A DNA stretch of 64,000 nt from Janthinobacterium silvisoli (GCF_014200725.1 NZ_JACHCL010000001.1:1-64000), one strand, 5' to 3'; counted from the stretch's first letter, positions 1 to 9,187 are shown. Made by a program: numbers and translations. Notes: generated by a model from the letters alone, not told the origin.

Positions 1-24
1 CTGGATACGGCCACATCAGTTCAA

Positions 25-1434
25 TCACGGATTGGCACCGGCCGTCACCGAAGAAAAACTTAACGTAGTGTCCGGGATGGGTTGACCACTACAAAACGTC
101 GTTCGATACACGACCTCGTCGGGCTTCATTTGGAATGCCTCTAACTTGCCGACAACATGCCAGGACTCATTCAGTTCAGCCTGTCCGGAGCTAAGCGCAA
201 TCGCACGCTCGATACTCAACCTATCTTCTGCCGCCAAGAGAGGCGCAAAGGCCTCAGTGACGATGGGGTCCCCGGCCAGTAACTCCGTAAATCCGGCATC
301 TGGACTATTGTTGTCCTCTTGCCAGCCCGAATTGAGAGAATCCCAAGTTAAGCGCGCGCTAACAACCGGACCGATTGTATTAGCTTGTACCGCAGGGCCA
401 TCGTTCACAACTTTCGGGACAGTCAGCTCGAACACCGCCTCGTCGTAATGAAAAAGAAGCACATGGCGTCGCTTCTCAAGAAGCGCGTAATAAAGGCCAC
501 GCGAATCATTTCGAAGAACTTCCTCGTCATGAGTCGAGCAACGGTCGTGCGGTAAATACCATGCGGAGCCGCCGATGTTATTCCATCTTTCCTCCTCGTC
601 ACCATGGCCATATTGCAATATGTTCCGAGCCCAGTTCAAGCAGATGATGTCGCAATTGGAAAGGCCTGGCTGCTTAGAAAACGTGTCGGCACGGTATTGA
701 CGATAATCTAAATGGCGCGGATTGGGGTTGAGCTGGATATGGACTAGGGTAGCTCGGTCTGTTAGCTGTCGGCACAAATCACGGTTCTGCGGCAGAGTAA
801 AAGCATCGGAGCAGATTATTGCCGAAAGACCAAGCAAATTGTCGGCATTCTTAAATTGATAGATGACGCTGCCGATTTTGAGATGCTCGTTCTCGAGAAA
901 ATGCGGGTCGCGGGATGGGCCAGTTTTGAACTGGAAAATAACCACTTTTCTGGCATTTCCTGTCGCGTCGTTCGTACAAAAACAATACGCCACAGCGTCA
1001 TAGTAGGTGCCTTGGACAGCTGGCCCATCAATGGGTTCATGAATGACTGTGCACCGTCCCGCCACACTTGCTGTGAACTGCTTCAACGCGGACGGAGTCA
1101 GGCTTTCACATCCCAGTATCCATATCGCCCGGGCTTGGGGAAACACCTCCTCAAAAATGCACGCCTCTAGAGTCTCAATCGGCACACAATATTCGGGAGC
1201 AACCGCGAGCTGATTTCCTCTTTCCGCGGCTAACGTGAGAAATCGCTTACAGCGCAAAGCGCCATCACTTCCCAGCCAGTGGCCAATTCGTCGCTCATCG
1301 GCAAAAATGGGACCAGACGGCTGCAGCAACAATCCCCGATAGCTCTGATGGGTCGGCGCAAGTACCTCAAGTTCCGTTGGCATTAATCCCACTTCCCGAA
1401 GTACGTCCGCTACTAGTCTGCATCTAACTGCCAA
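25..1434 (-). CDS. Nitrilase-fold (carbon-nitrogen hydrolase-like) protein, function unknown
   Basis: A 469-residue protein without signal peptide or membrane segments. Three short motifs sit in the order and spacing of the nitrilase superfamily Glu-Lys-Cys triad: APEYCVP (Glu81), FQFKTGPS (Lys170) and AIICSDAF (Cys208). From this I infer an amidase or nitrilase-like fold, but substrate and reaction cannot be told. The C-terminal part (about 330-469) is not recognised and may be a separate domain. Nitrilase domains are known in some bacterial defence proteins, for example fused to reverse transcriptases, so an accessory role is possible but unproven. It is divergent from the GNAT-like gene at 1607, and both lie in a patch that looks AT-richer than the rest of the window. 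The downstream neighbour is outside the window. Confidence 0.55.
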   Translation of the reverse strand: MAVRCRLVADVLREVGLMPTELEVLAPTHQSYRGLLLQPSGPIFADERRIGHWLGSDGALRCKRFLTLAAERGNQLAVAPEYCVPIETLEACIFEEVFPQARAIWILGCESLTPSALKQFTASVAGRCTVIHEPIDGPAVQGTYYDAVAYCFCTNDATGNARKVVIFQFKTGPSRDPHFLENEHLKIGSVIYQFKNADNLLGLSAIICSDAFTLPQNRDLCRQLTDRATLVHIQLNPNPRHLDYRQYRADTFSKQPGLSNCDIICLNWARNILQYGHGDEEERWNNIGGSAWYLPHDRCSTHDEEVLRNDSRGLYYALLEKRRHVLLFHYDEAVFELTVPKVVNDGPAVQANTIGPVVSARLTWDSLNSGWQEDNNSPDAGFTELLAGDPIVTEAFAPLLAAEDRLSIERAIALSSGQAELNESWHVVGKLEAFQMKPDEVVYRTTFCSGQPIPDTTLSFSSVTAGANP

Positions 1435-1606
1435 TATATACCCCGCAAAAATTTGATGTAAAATATAAATCTATTTCCTGAGTGTACATTTTTTACTCAA
1501 TCAAATTTACACCAATTGTCACACTCAAATTTTCCTTCTTACTTTTTTGAAACGACCGTACCATATTCGAGATAGTGAACCTAGCAGCGCCGTTTGCGGA
1601 GAATGA
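1435..1606. promoter_or_regulatory. AT-rich divergent intergenic region
   Basis: This 172-base stretch separates two divergent starts (1434 minus, 1607 plus) and must hold both promoters. It is strikingly AT-rich compared with the intergenic regions further right. I could not pick out confident -35/-10 pairs or an operator. Confidence 0.35.
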
Positions 1607-2245
1607 ATGGTGTATTTATCGAGCATTTTTAAATTTTTCAGGCCACCTAAGCAAAACGATGACCTAACCATATCAAAAGCCAAATTGGATGCAGGGGAAC
1701 CGCTGCGGATTGTATCGGCGTCCGACGCTGACGCCGAATTCTTAGTGACCTCGTACAGCAGAGCCACATCCGAAGGTACGGTCGCCCAGACTTCAGACGT
1801 AATACGTTTTATCGAACAATGTTTAAGCGTCTCGAAGAGAGAGAAAAAGCACGGGCCACATCAACATCCGTTCATTGCAGGTCAACCGCCAACAAGGCCC
1901 GTTGACGACATTTTTATTATTAAGGTTGATGAAATTTCCATTGGGGTTCTCTGGCTACGTGACCACAATGATCGAAATATAGCCCCCGAATCGTTTGGAG
2001 AATTAATTTTCCTCTGGTTTCGTCCGGAACTTCGAGGATTTAAGTGCTGGCCTCACGTCGACAGATTTGCTAAAAGCTGGGTACAGGAGAAAAAGAAAAC
2101 CTGCTTGGTCGGTCGATGTTTGAGGCCTTCCAGACGAATGGCTGAACTATTTGAACGTTCCGGCTATCAATTGGAAGGGATGTCGCCAAAGGGAATGAGC
2201 GTACACATCTGGAGGCCAGCGAGAAAAGCTAAGCGCTGGGCTTGA
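1607..2245 (+). CDS. GNAT-like N-acetyltransferase fold protein
   Basis: A 212-residue soluble protein. The second half has the look of a GNAT fold: a strand ending in IGVLWLR (about 130-136), then FGELIFLWFRPELRG (about 148-162), resembling motif A, and a C-terminal MAELFERSGYQLEG segment like the motif B strand-helix-strand of acetyltransferases. The usual R/Q-x-x-G-x-G/A acetyl-CoA loop is degenerate (PELRGFKC), so activity is uncertain. Codon use is AT-richer than in the genes to the right. It is divergent from the nitrilase-like gene, which hints at a two-gene accessory module, but partnership is inference. Acceptor substrate unknown. Confidence 0.45.
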   Translation: MVYLSSIFKFFRPPKQNDDLTISKAKLDAGEPLRIVSASDADAEFLVTSYSRATSEGTVAQTSDVIRFIEQCLSVSKREKKHGPHQHPFIAGQPPTRPVDDIFIIKVDEISIGVLWLRDHNDRNIAPESFGELIFLWFRPELRGFKCWPHVDRFAKSWVQEKKKTCLVGRCLRPSRRMAELFERSGYQLEGMSPKGMSVHIWRPARKAKRWA

Positions 2246-2739
2246 GCAATATTAAATCCGATACTTAGGCTGAACACTGAATGGTATTACGTTTATCATA
2301 CGTGGCAACTTGGACCAAGCCCTAGGTATTTCGTAAAACCGGCGAACCCTATAGAAGCAATGATTAATTCAATTCCTGGAAATTCGTCGCTTTAAAAATC
2401 AAAGTCTTACGTGCGAAGTTTAAACGAAAACCTCAATTAATCGGTAGTTCCTTAGGTTTTCAACAGAAAGCGGAAAGGTGTGCTCCGCCGCGCTTTTTGT
2501 GCCCATGACCACCAAATTTTTATCAAAAGAGAGATCTATGTCCATTATCAAGAATTCGTATATCAGCCCCCTCCATAGAAAAATCGTACATATGAGGCGG
2601 TCAGCTCGCTCTTGATTTGACAAAGATGGTTTTTTATGCCAAATAACAGTAGACTTCATGCCCAAGTTGCGTAACCGTCGAGGCTGATAGCGCTTGTGAT
2701 AACGCGGTAGCGCTGTAGTGATTTTTGAAAGTGGTGTGA
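2246..2739. other. AT-rich gene-free stretch at the edge of the accessory patch
   Basis: About 490 bases between the GNAT-like gene and the diguanylate cyclase. The composition is clearly lower in GC than the sequence that follows. A minus-strand frame of 81 codons (2420-2665) is open here, but it begins at TTG without a good ribosome site and resembles nothing I recognise. I see no tRNA, direct repeat or integrase remnant. The composition changes near 2700, which probably marks a junction between transferred and core sequence. Confidence 0.4.
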
Positions 2740-3918
2740 GTGCTGAGAATCGACGTATCGTCCCTGTTCATGACCATGACACTCAATCTGTTGATCATGG
2801 CAGTGGCCCTGCCTTATTTCATGGGGCGGGAAAACCGGGCGGCGCGTTACGCGCAAACTGGGATCATGCTGCAAACGGCAGGCTGGATTTTCCTGCTGTT
2901 ATCGAGCACTTGCCAGCGGGGTGGCTGGGCCGACCAGCTGTTATCCATCCTGGCGATGGCCAGCGTATCGTCTGGCATGGTATTCAATGCCATGGCCTTC
3001 GAGCTATGGTGCGGCCGCAAGCCGACCGCCTACGTTCCCGCCATCATCGCCGTCCTCATGACCACCGGCTATGGTATCGGCTTTTCCCACTATGCATTTC
3101 GGGTCGGCTGGTCCAACGGCTTGCTGGCCTTGCAGATTGCCACCGTGATAGTGAGCCTGTGCCGCACCCCACAGATACCGATTGGACGCTGGCGCTGGTT
3201 ACTGGTCATATCGTTGTCGGTACAGATGGTGGTGCTGGCCTTGCGCGGCGTGCTGGGCGCATTTTACACGGCCGAATTTCCGAATTTCTATGCACCCCAC
3301 CTGGTCAACCAGATATTTGCCTTGTCATCCAACGCGATGATGGTGCTGTCCGTGGTGGCCATCCTGCTGGCGCACCGCGACGAGATGGCGCGCGAACTGG
3401 AACGCCTGGCGACACAAGACGGCCTGACGGGCGCCTTGAACCGCCGTGCCTGGCTGCTGCAGTCACGCATCGATCTGGCCAGCAGCTTGCGCTACCGCCA
3501 GCCTGTCGGCGTGCTGATGCTGGACCTCGATTACTTCAAGCAGATCAACGACACGCACGGCCATGCCGTTGGCGACCGGGCCTTGCAGCTTTTCGTGACC
3601 GGCTTGCGGGCCGTGAGCCGCGCCGGCGACCTGTTCTGCCGTTATGGCGGCGAAGAATTCTGCGTATTGCTCAACTGTGCCGACCTGGCCGCGGTGAAGG
3701 CTTACGACGAACGGCTGCGCCTCTGGTTGCAGCAGCACTCGGCGGGAGAGCTGGGCTTCGCGCTGTCCTACAGCGCCGGCATTGCGATGTGCCAGCGCGA
3801 TGTCAACACCGGCATCGAGAGCGACACCATCGAGAGCATGCTGCAGCGCGCAGACATTGCCCTGTACCAGGCCAAGTCGCATGGACGCGGCTGTACGCTG
3901 GCCTGGTATCCCGTATAA
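2740..3918 (+). CDS. Membrane-bound diguanylate cyclase (GGDEF)
   Basis: Makes cyclic di-GMP from two GTP. The first 210 residues form about six hydrophobic segments, a membrane sensor module of unassigned type. A GGDEF domain follows (about 222-392) with the signature GGEEF at 303-307 and a product-inhibition I-site RAGD at 294-297, five residues before it as in the canonical RxxD arrangement. The metal- and GTP-binding DLDYFKQIND segment (262-271) is intact, so the enzyme should be active. The frame opens at GTG 2740; an in-frame ATG at 2770 is an alternative start. Cyclic di-GMP commonly controls exopolysaccharide output, so a link to the locus further right is plausible, but nothing in the sequence proves it. 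Confidence 0.9.
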   Translation: MLRIDVSSLFMTMTLNLLIMAVALPYFMGRENRAARYAQTGIMLQTAGWIFLLLSSTCQRGGWADQLLSILAMASVSSGMVFNAMAFELWCGRKPTAYVPAIIAVLMTTGYGIGFSHYAFRVGWSNGLLALQIATVIVSLCRTPQIPIGRWRWLLVISLSVQMVVLALRGVLGAFYTAEFPNFYAPHLVNQIFALSSNAMMVLSVVAILLAHRDEMARELERLATQDGLTGALNRRAWLLQSRIDLASSLRYRQPVGVLMLDLDYFKQINDTHGHAVGDRALQLFVTGLRAVSRAGDLFCRYGGEEFCVLLNCADLAAVKAYDERLRLWLQQHSAGELGFALSYSAGIAMCQRDVNTGIESDTIESMLQRADIALYQAKSHGRGCTLAWYPV

Positions 3919-4008
3919 CACCAGCATCCATGCACCTTGCCAGACTGTCATCGCGCCGTCATATCGCAGCGGTACAGTCGCGTCCTTTGAATCTTTGTGA
4001 GGATGGCA

Positions 4009-6120
4009 ATGAAAACAAATTCGATGGTGACCGCAATGGTCGCGGCGCTGGCTGGCGTAGGCCTGGCTGGCTGTAACGGCAGTTCCAATACGCCACAAAC
4101 GCCAGCCATTCCAGAGGGCACCACAGTGACCCTGGCCTTGCTGGAAACCACGGACATCCATTCGAATGTGCTCGGCTACAACTACTATGCGCTGGCCGAA
4201 GATACCAGCCTGGGCCTGGACCGCACGTCGACCCTGATCCAGGGCGCGCGCGCGGAAAATCCAAACAATATCCTGCTCGACGATGGCGATGTCATCCAGG
4301 GCACCTTGCTGGCCGACCTGCAAGCCGTCGCCACGCCCGTGCCCTGTTCCGGCACCTTGGCCGTACACAAGGCCATGAATGCGCTCAAGTATGACGCAGG
4401 CGGCATGGGCAACCACGAATTCAACTATGGCTTGCCTTTCCTGTCGCAAATTACCAATACCGATTTCGGCATACCTGGCGTGGTAAAACCTGCCGGCACC
4501 TGTGGCGCGCCAGCGTATCCATCCGTGCTCAGCAACGTGGTTGGCGTAGCCAGCGGCAAGCCTATCTTCCAGCCCTATGTGCTGTTGCCCCGCGATTTCG
4601 CCGCCGTCGCGCCCGATGGCAGCAAGCTCAAGGTCAAGATCAATGTGGGCGTGATGAGTTTTGTGCCGCCGCAAATCCTCGAATGGGATCAAAAAGTGCT
4701 GGCAGGCAAGGTCAGCGTGACGGGCGTGCAGGAAGCGGCCAAGCAATATGTGCCCGAGCTGCGCAGCAAGGGCGCCGACCTGGTGGTGGCCCTGTCGCAC
4801 GGCGGCTTGGACACCAGCTCCTACAGCCCGAAAATGGAAAACGGCAGCTACCACCTGACCACCACGGGCATCGATGCGCTGATGATAGGCCATTCGCACT
4901 TGATTTTCCCGCAAGGCAAGGAAAAAGGCGCGGCCGCGCTGGACGCTTCGTTCGCCTCCTTCCCGGCCAGCGCCAAGATCGACCCCGTCAACGGTTTCGT
5001 CAATGGCGTGCCGACGGTGATGGCGCAAAGCTGGGGCCGTCGCCTCGGTATCATCAAGATGACCCTGGCCTACCAGGGCGGTCGGTGGGTGGTGCAGCAA
5101 ACCAAGACCAGCGTGGAATCGCGCGGCTTCAAGTACACCGATGGCACCACCCTGGTGCAAGCCGACCCCGCCATCGCACCGCTGGTCGCCACCGAACACG
5201 CCGCCACCATTGCCTACGCCAGACAGCCGCTGGGCATCAGCACGGATTTCGAAATGTCGGCCTATTTCGCGCTGGCGGGCGACGTCAGCGCGATCCAGCT
5301 GGTCAACCAGGCACAGCTGGACTATGTGAAAAATTTCATCGCCACCAGCACCGATGCCACCCTCGCCAGCTACAAGAACATCCCCGTGATTTCCTGCAGC
5401 GCGCCATTCAAGGCGGGCCGCAACGGGCCGTCCGACTTCACGGACGTGGCGTCTGGCGCCACGCCGGCCGCACCGGTCGGCTTGCAAGTGCGTAATCCTG
5501 GCGACTTGTATTTGTACAGCAATAACAATCTGCAAGCCGTGAAGATCAAGGGCTCGGACTTGCGTGCCTGGCTGGAAACGTCGGCCAAGCAGTTTGCCCA
5601 GATCGACCCCAGCAAAACGGCCGAGCAAGACCTGGTGCCCTCGTATGGCACGATCTATAACTACGACGTGTTCTACGCGGAAAACAATGCCTTGACGTAC
5701 CAGATCGACGTGACGAAGCCAGCCGGCAGCCGCATCGTCAACCTGACGTACAAGGGCGCGCCAGTGCTGGACGGCGATGATTTCATCGTCGCCACCAACG
5801 ACTACCGCGCCGGTGGTGGCGGCGCCGTGCCCGGCATCGATGGCAGCAAAACCATCATCAAGTCGCCGGACGCCAACCAGGCTGTCGTCAGCAATTACCT
5901 GGCCGCCCTCAGCAGCAAGGGTGGCAAGGTGACCCTGGCGGCGAATGGCAGCGCGCGCAGCTGGAGCTTCGTCAAGACAGCAACCAGCGGCCCCGTGATC
6001 CTTCGCTCGGCCCCCGGCCACCTGGCGCTGGCCAAAGGCAGCGGAATTGCCAACGTGGTGGCCGAAGGCGGACTAGACGCCAGCGGCTTTGCCAAATATG
6101 CAATTGACCTGAGCAAATAG
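4009..6120 (+). CDS. CpdB/UshA-type bifunctional 2',3'-cyclic-nucleotide phosphodiesterase/3'-nucleotidase lipoprotein
   Basis: A 703-residue exported phosphoesterase that should release nucleosides from extracellular nucleotides. The N-terminus is a lipoprotein signal with lipobox LAGC (Cys22). The calcineurin-like metal site is visible as ETTDIHSN near the start, DDGDVIQG, GNHEFNYG, ALSHGG and GHSH. The C-terminal half is the 5'-nucleotidase substrate-binding domain. ATG 4009 is preferred over GTG 3997 and ATG 4003 because a GTGAGGA ribosome site ends six bases before it and the signal peptide then starts MKTNS. It lies 90 bases after the diguanylate cyclase. A 5'-nucleotidase cannot be excluded; the cyclic phosphodiesterase reading rests on overall similarity. 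Confidence 0.82.
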   Translation: MKTNSMVTAMVAALAGVGLAGCNGSSNTPQTPAIPEGTTVTLALLETTDIHSNVLGYNYYALAEDTSLGLDRTSTLIQGARAENPNNILLDDGDVIQGTLLADLQAVATPVPCSGTLAVHKAMNALKYDAGGMGNHEFNYGLPFLSQITNTDFGIPGVVKPAGTCGAPAYPSVLSNVVGVASGKPIFQPYVLLPRDFAAVAPDGSKLKVKINVGVMSFVPPQILEWDQKVLAGKVSVTGVQEAAKQYVPELRSKGADLVVALSHGGLDTSSYSPKMENGSYHLTTTGIDALMIGHSHLIFPQGKEKGAAALDASFASFPASAKIDPVNGFVNGVPTVMAQSWGRRLGIIKMTLAYQGGRWVVQQTKTSVESRGFKYTDGTTLVQADPAIAPLVATEHAATIAYARQPLGISTDFEMSAYFALAGDVSAIQLVNQAQLDYVKNFIATSTDATLASYKNIPVISCSAPFKAGRNGPSDFTDVASGATPAAPVGLQVRNPGDLYLYSNNNLQAVKIKGSDLRAWLETSAKQFAQIDPSKTAEQDLVPSYGTIYNYDVFYAENNALTYQIDVTKPAGSRIVNLTYKGAPVLDGDDFIVATNDYRAGGGGAVPGIDGSKTIIKSPDANQAVVSNYLAALSSKGGKVTLAANGSARSWSFVKTATSGPVILRSAPGHLALAKGSGIANVVAEGGLDASGFAKYAIDLSK

Positions 6121-6146
6121 ATCTAAGTAAATAAGTAAAACAGGCC

Positions 6147-6169
6147 GGGGCAGGCTGCATGCCTGCTCC
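6147..6169 (+). terminator. Hairpin between nucleotidase and Sel1 genes
   Basis: An inverted repeat with nine-base arms (6147-6155 and 6161-6169, one mismatch) and a TGCAT loop lies 26 bases after the nucleotidase stop. No T-run follows, so it may be an attenuating hairpin rather than a true intrinsic terminator. Confidence 0.3.
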
Positions 6170-6197
6170 AGTCCCCGATTCCAGGAAGCAGACTACG

Positions 6198-6890
6198 ATG
6201 AAACATTATCTGTCCCTCACCGCGCTTGCGCTGGCCGCCACGCTGGCCGCTTGCCAGTCATCCACGCCGCCAACCTCGGCCGAAATCGAGGCAAGCGCCA
6301 TGCAGGCGCGCCAGGCCAGCGACGCCAGGGCCGAGCACCGCGTGCGCCACTGGGCCAAACAGGGCTTGCCCGTGGCCGAGCGCGAACTGGCGCTGGTCTA
6401 CCAGCCCCGTGCCGAACGCCGCCACGAAGCTTTGCAGCTGTTTGAACAGGCGGCCCGCGCCGGCGACACGGAAGCGGCCTTCGAACTGGGCCAGATGCTG
6501 CGGCAAACACAGCCCGGGCAAGCCTGGCGGTGGTACCGCCAGGCGGCCGAACAAAAGCATGCCAAAGCGGCGCTAATGCTGGGCTTGCTGGCGGCCAATG
6601 GCGAAGGTGTGCCGCAAGACCAGGCCGAGGCCGCCCGCTGGCTGGCCGTTTCCAGCGAACTGGGCAATGCCCACGCCATGTTTTTGCTGTACAACGCCTA
6701 CCGCGAGGGCCGCGGCGTAACACCCGACCTGCTCAAAAGCCGCGCGCTGCTGGAAGAATCGGCCCACCACGAATACCCGCCCGCCCTGCAGGAACTGGCA
6801 ATGACCGTGCAAGCGGACGATGCCTTGCACGCCAGCCATTTATTGAAGGAAGCAACCGAACACCGGCATAACAACTGGAATAAGTTCTAG
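6198..6890 (+). CDS. Sel1-repeat lipoprotein
   Basis: A 230-residue predicted lipoprotein: signal segment MKHYLSLTALALAA followed by lipobox LAAC (Cys19). The mature part is helical with Sel1/TPR-like repeats from about residue 90, including a clear ANGEGVPQDQAEAARWL unit and a following YREGRGV unit. Sel1 proteins act as protein-protein scaffolds, often at the cell envelope; the partner here is unknown. ATG 6198 is chosen because AGGAAGC precedes it and the signal peptide starts there; the open frame reaches further upstream. Its stop overlaps the stop of the convergent MocR gene by four bases. Confidence 0.75.
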   Translation: MKHYLSLTALALAATLAACQSSTPPTSAEIEASAMQARQASDARAEHRVRHWAKQGLPVAERELALVYQPRAERRHEALQLFEQAARAGDTEAAFELGQMLRQTQPGQAWRWYRQAAEQKHAKAALMLGLLAANGEGVPQDQAEAARWLAVSSELGNAHAMFLLYNAYREGRGVTPDLLKSRALLEESAHHEYPPALQELAMTVQADDALHASHLLKEATEHRHNNWNKF

Positions 6891-8329
6891 GCAGTGCTTG
6901 CCTGACGGGCCAGCATGGCCAGCCTGCCCAGCAAGGACCCATATAGCTCGGGTGCCGTGTTGCCATAACCGATCACCAGGCCATTGTCTTCGTCTTTCGG
7001 CGCCAGTGAAAAGCCGGACAAGGGCGAAACAGCCATGCCATAAGCCTGGGCCGCGGCGGCAATGACGCTGTCGGGAAAGGCTGGCGGCAGGCGCACGGTC
7101 AGGTGCATGCCGCAATGGCCGCCCTCTACCGTGTGCGGCACGTCAAAGTGATGGACCAGCGCCGCGCGCAAGGATTGCTGGCGGGCACGGTACAGCCTGC
7201 GCATGCGGCCCAGGTGGCGCGCATACTGGCCGCTGTCGATAAAGTGCGCCATGGCCAGCTGCTCGTGACGGTGTCCGCCGCGCAACATCGCCGCCAACGG
7301 TGCTTGCGCCACGGCCAACAACGCTGGCGGCAGCACCAGGAAACCCAGCCGCAGCGCGGGAAACATGGTCTTGCTGAAGGTGCCTACATACAGCACGGGA
7401 CCATCGCCAGGCAGTCCCTGCATGGCGGCCACCGGTTCACCGGCGTGGCGAAATTCGCTATCGTAATCATCTTCGATCAGCCACGCGCCATGCGCGCGCG
7501 CCGCTGCTATCAGCTGCAAACGGCGCGGCACGGGCAGCACCGCACCCAGCGGATACTGATGGGCCGGCGTGGTATACACCAGGCGCGGCGGGTACTCACG
7601 CCAATCCTCGGGCGTGGCCGTCAGACCGTGTCCATCGACCCGCATCGGCAAGATCCGCAAGTCGCCCGCCTGCATGGCCGCCTTGATGCCGCGGTAGCCA
7701 GGATCTTCCACCCAGACAATATCTCCGGGATTCGTCAGTAGCCGCACGCACAAGGTCAGCGCTTCCTGCGCGCCTTCCGTGATGACGATCTGTTCCGCGC
7801 TGCAGCGCACGCCGCGCGCGACGGCCAGGTAGCGGGCAATCGCCGCCCGCAAGGCAGGCTCACCGGCCGGATCGCCATAGCCGAGTGCTGCCGTGTTGCC
7901 TTGATAAGCCACGTCCAGGGCCCGGCGCCAGGCGGCCAGCGGAAATTGCGGCAGCGCCGGTTCGCCCGGCCGCAGCGCCGCCGGCCTGTGCATCGCCAAC
8001 GGTGCAGTAAACTGCGCCACGCGCCGGGCCAGCACGGGCGCCGCTGACTGCGCCGGCCGCTCTTCCCGGTGCGACTGGGCCGCCACTTGCGTGCCTTGCC
8101 GGCGCGCCAGCACATACCCTTCCACGGCCAATTGATCATAGACCGCGCTGACAGTATTGCGCGCAATGCCCAGGGTAGCGGCCAGGGCGCGTGAACCGGG
8201 CAGGCTGCTTCCGGCTGGCAATTCGCCACCGAGGATAGCGGTCTTCAGGCGTGCATGCAGTTGGCGCTGCAAGGGAGCGGCGTCGGCAGCGCGCGACAGC
8301 GGCAGTTCCAAAAAGGTTTGTGGATGCAT
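6887..8329 (-). CDS. MocR/PdxR-family transcriptional regulator (GntR HTH plus aminotransferase-like domain)
   Basis: A 480-residue chimera typical of the MocR family. Residues about 10-80 form a GntR-type winged helix (LQRQLHARLKTAIL, then LAATLGIARNTVSAVYDQL). The remainder is a fold-type I PLP aminotransferase domain with the PLP lysine in GTFSKTMFP and the conserved VEDPGYRG and DDYDSEFR segments. Such proteins usually sense PLP or an amino-acid-like ligand and control a divergent gene. Here the divergent gene is the GNAT acetyltransferase at 8462, which is the likely target. The intervening region contains repeated GGTGCC elements (listed separately). Ligand unknown. Confidence 0.88.
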   Translation of the reverse strand: MHPQTFLELPLSRAADAAPLQRQLHARLKTAILGGELPAGSSLPGSRALAATLGIARNTVSAVYDQLAVEGYVLARRQGTQVAAQSHREERPAQSAAPVLARRVAQFTAPLAMHRPAALRPGEPALPQFPLAAWRRALDVAYQGNTAALGYGDPAGEPALRAAIARYLAVARGVRCSAEQIVITEGAQEALTLCVRLLTNPGDIVWVEDPGYRGIKAAMQAGDLRILPMRVDGHGLTATPEDWREYPPRLVYTTPAHQYPLGAVLPVPRRLQLIAAARAHGAWLIEDDYDSEFRHAGEPVAAMQGLPGDGPVLYVGTFSKTMFPALRLGFLVLPPALLAVAQAPLAAMLRGGHRHEQLAMAHFIDSGQYARHLGRMRRLYRARQQSLRAALVHHFDVPHTVEGGHCGMHLTVRLPPAFPDSVIAAAAQAYGMAVSPLSGFSLAPKDEDNGLVIGYGNTAPELYGSLLGRLAMLARQASTA

Positions 8330-8353
8330 GACATTGATCGTGAGCTAGTCTGT

Positions 8354-8442
8354 GGCACCATCAAATATACAGGATGTGGATCTTGTTATGGTGCCTCGAT
8401 AGCCGTATCGTGCCTATCTGGAGCCGGCATGGTGCCGGTGCC
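8354..8442. promoter_or_regulatory. Candidate MocR operator cluster (GGTGCC repeats)
   Basis: The space between the MocR and GNAT starts holds GGCACCAT (8354-8361) and its exact inverse ATGGTGCC (8388-8395). ATGGTGCC occurs again at 8429-8436, followed directly by GGTGCC (8437-8442). MocR regulators bind paired direct or inverted repeats in such divergent promoters. Assignment as operator is inference from position and repetition. Confidence 0.45.
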
Positions 8443-8461
8443 ATCCTGTAGAAAGCGCACC

Positions 8462-9187
8462 ATGTCTTCCTTTTTCAACCAACTGCAGCAGCCGATAGGC
8501 GCCCCGCTCCCCGACTGGACTACCCGCCCCCGTCCTGAACGCATCAGTTTACAGGGGCGTTACTGCCGCCTGGAAGCGCTCGACGCCGGACGCCACGCCA
8601 GCGACCTGTATCAAGCCTATGCACAGGCGCCCGATCACAGGGGCTGGACCTATATGGTCAGCGGCCCGTTCACGGATGCGGCCGGCTACCGTGCCTATGC
8701 GGAACTGGCCGCGCAAAGCATGGACCCGCTGCATTTTGCCGTGATCGAGCTGCGTAGCGGACGCGCCGTGGGCACACTGGCGCTGATGCGCATCGACCCG
8801 GCCAATGGGGCCATCGAAGTGGGCCACGTCATGTTTTCTCCCAGGCTGCAGCGCACGCCGATTTCCACCGAAGCCCAGTTCCTGCTGATGCGCCATGCTT
8901 TCGACACCCTGGGCTACCGCCGCTATGAATGGAAGTGCGACCACCTGAACGCGCCATCGCGGCAAGCGGCGCTGCGTCTGGGCTTTCAATTCGAAGGGAT
9001 CTTCCGCCAGGCCAGCGTCTACAAGGGCCGAAGCCGCGACACGGCCTGGTTTTCCATCATCGACAGCGAGTGGCCGGCCTTGCGCTCTGCTTTCCTGCAA
9101 TGGCTGGCGCCAGACAATATGTTGGCCGACGGAGTCCAGCGACAGTCGCTGGCCAGCATGCGGGAGCGCTGCAGCCAGTCATTTTAA
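8462..9187 (+). CDS. GNAT family N-acetyltransferase (RimJ/RimL-like)
   Basis: A 241-residue acetyltransferase of the RimJ/RimL type, which transfers acetyl from acetyl-CoA to an amine. Visible family landmarks are VGTLALMRIDP, the core strand IEVGHVMFSP, and the C-terminal segment NAPSRQAALRLGFQFEG with the usual Asn and Gly-Phe. The ATG at 8462 is used because the protein then starts MSSFFNQL and lines up with the family; the longer frame runs back through the operator region and into the MocR gene. Divergent from the MocR regulator, which probably controls it. Substrate unknown: it could be a small amine or antibiotic-like molecule. Confidence 0.82.
   Translation: MSSFFNQLQQPIGAPLPDWTTRPRPERISLQGRYCRLEALDAGRHASDLYQAYAQAPDHRGWTYMVSGPFTDAAGYRAYAELAAQSMDPLHFAVIELRSGRAVGTLALMRIDPANGAIEVGHVMFSPRLQRTPISTEAQFLLMRHAFDTLGYRRYEWKCDHLNAPSRQAALRLGFQFEGIFRQASVYKGRSRDTAWFSIIDSEWPALRSAFLQWLAPDNMLADGVQRQSLASMRERCSQSF

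Noticed and set aside
2420-2665. 81-codon minus-strand frame in the AT-rich stretch
   Set aside because: TTG start, weak ribosome site and no recognisable features; kept only as a remark on the gene-free region.
3463-6021. 852-codon open frame on the minus strand, opposite the diguanylate cyclase end and the nucleotidase gene
   Set aside because: It is antisense to two well-recognised genes, and its product is a His/Gly/Ala/Arg-rich string with no family features, as expected when GC-rich codons are read on the other strand.
8255-8461. Upstream extension of the GNAT frame, overlapping the MocR gene start
   Set aside because: It would code through the divergent regulatory region; the family-like part begins at 8462.
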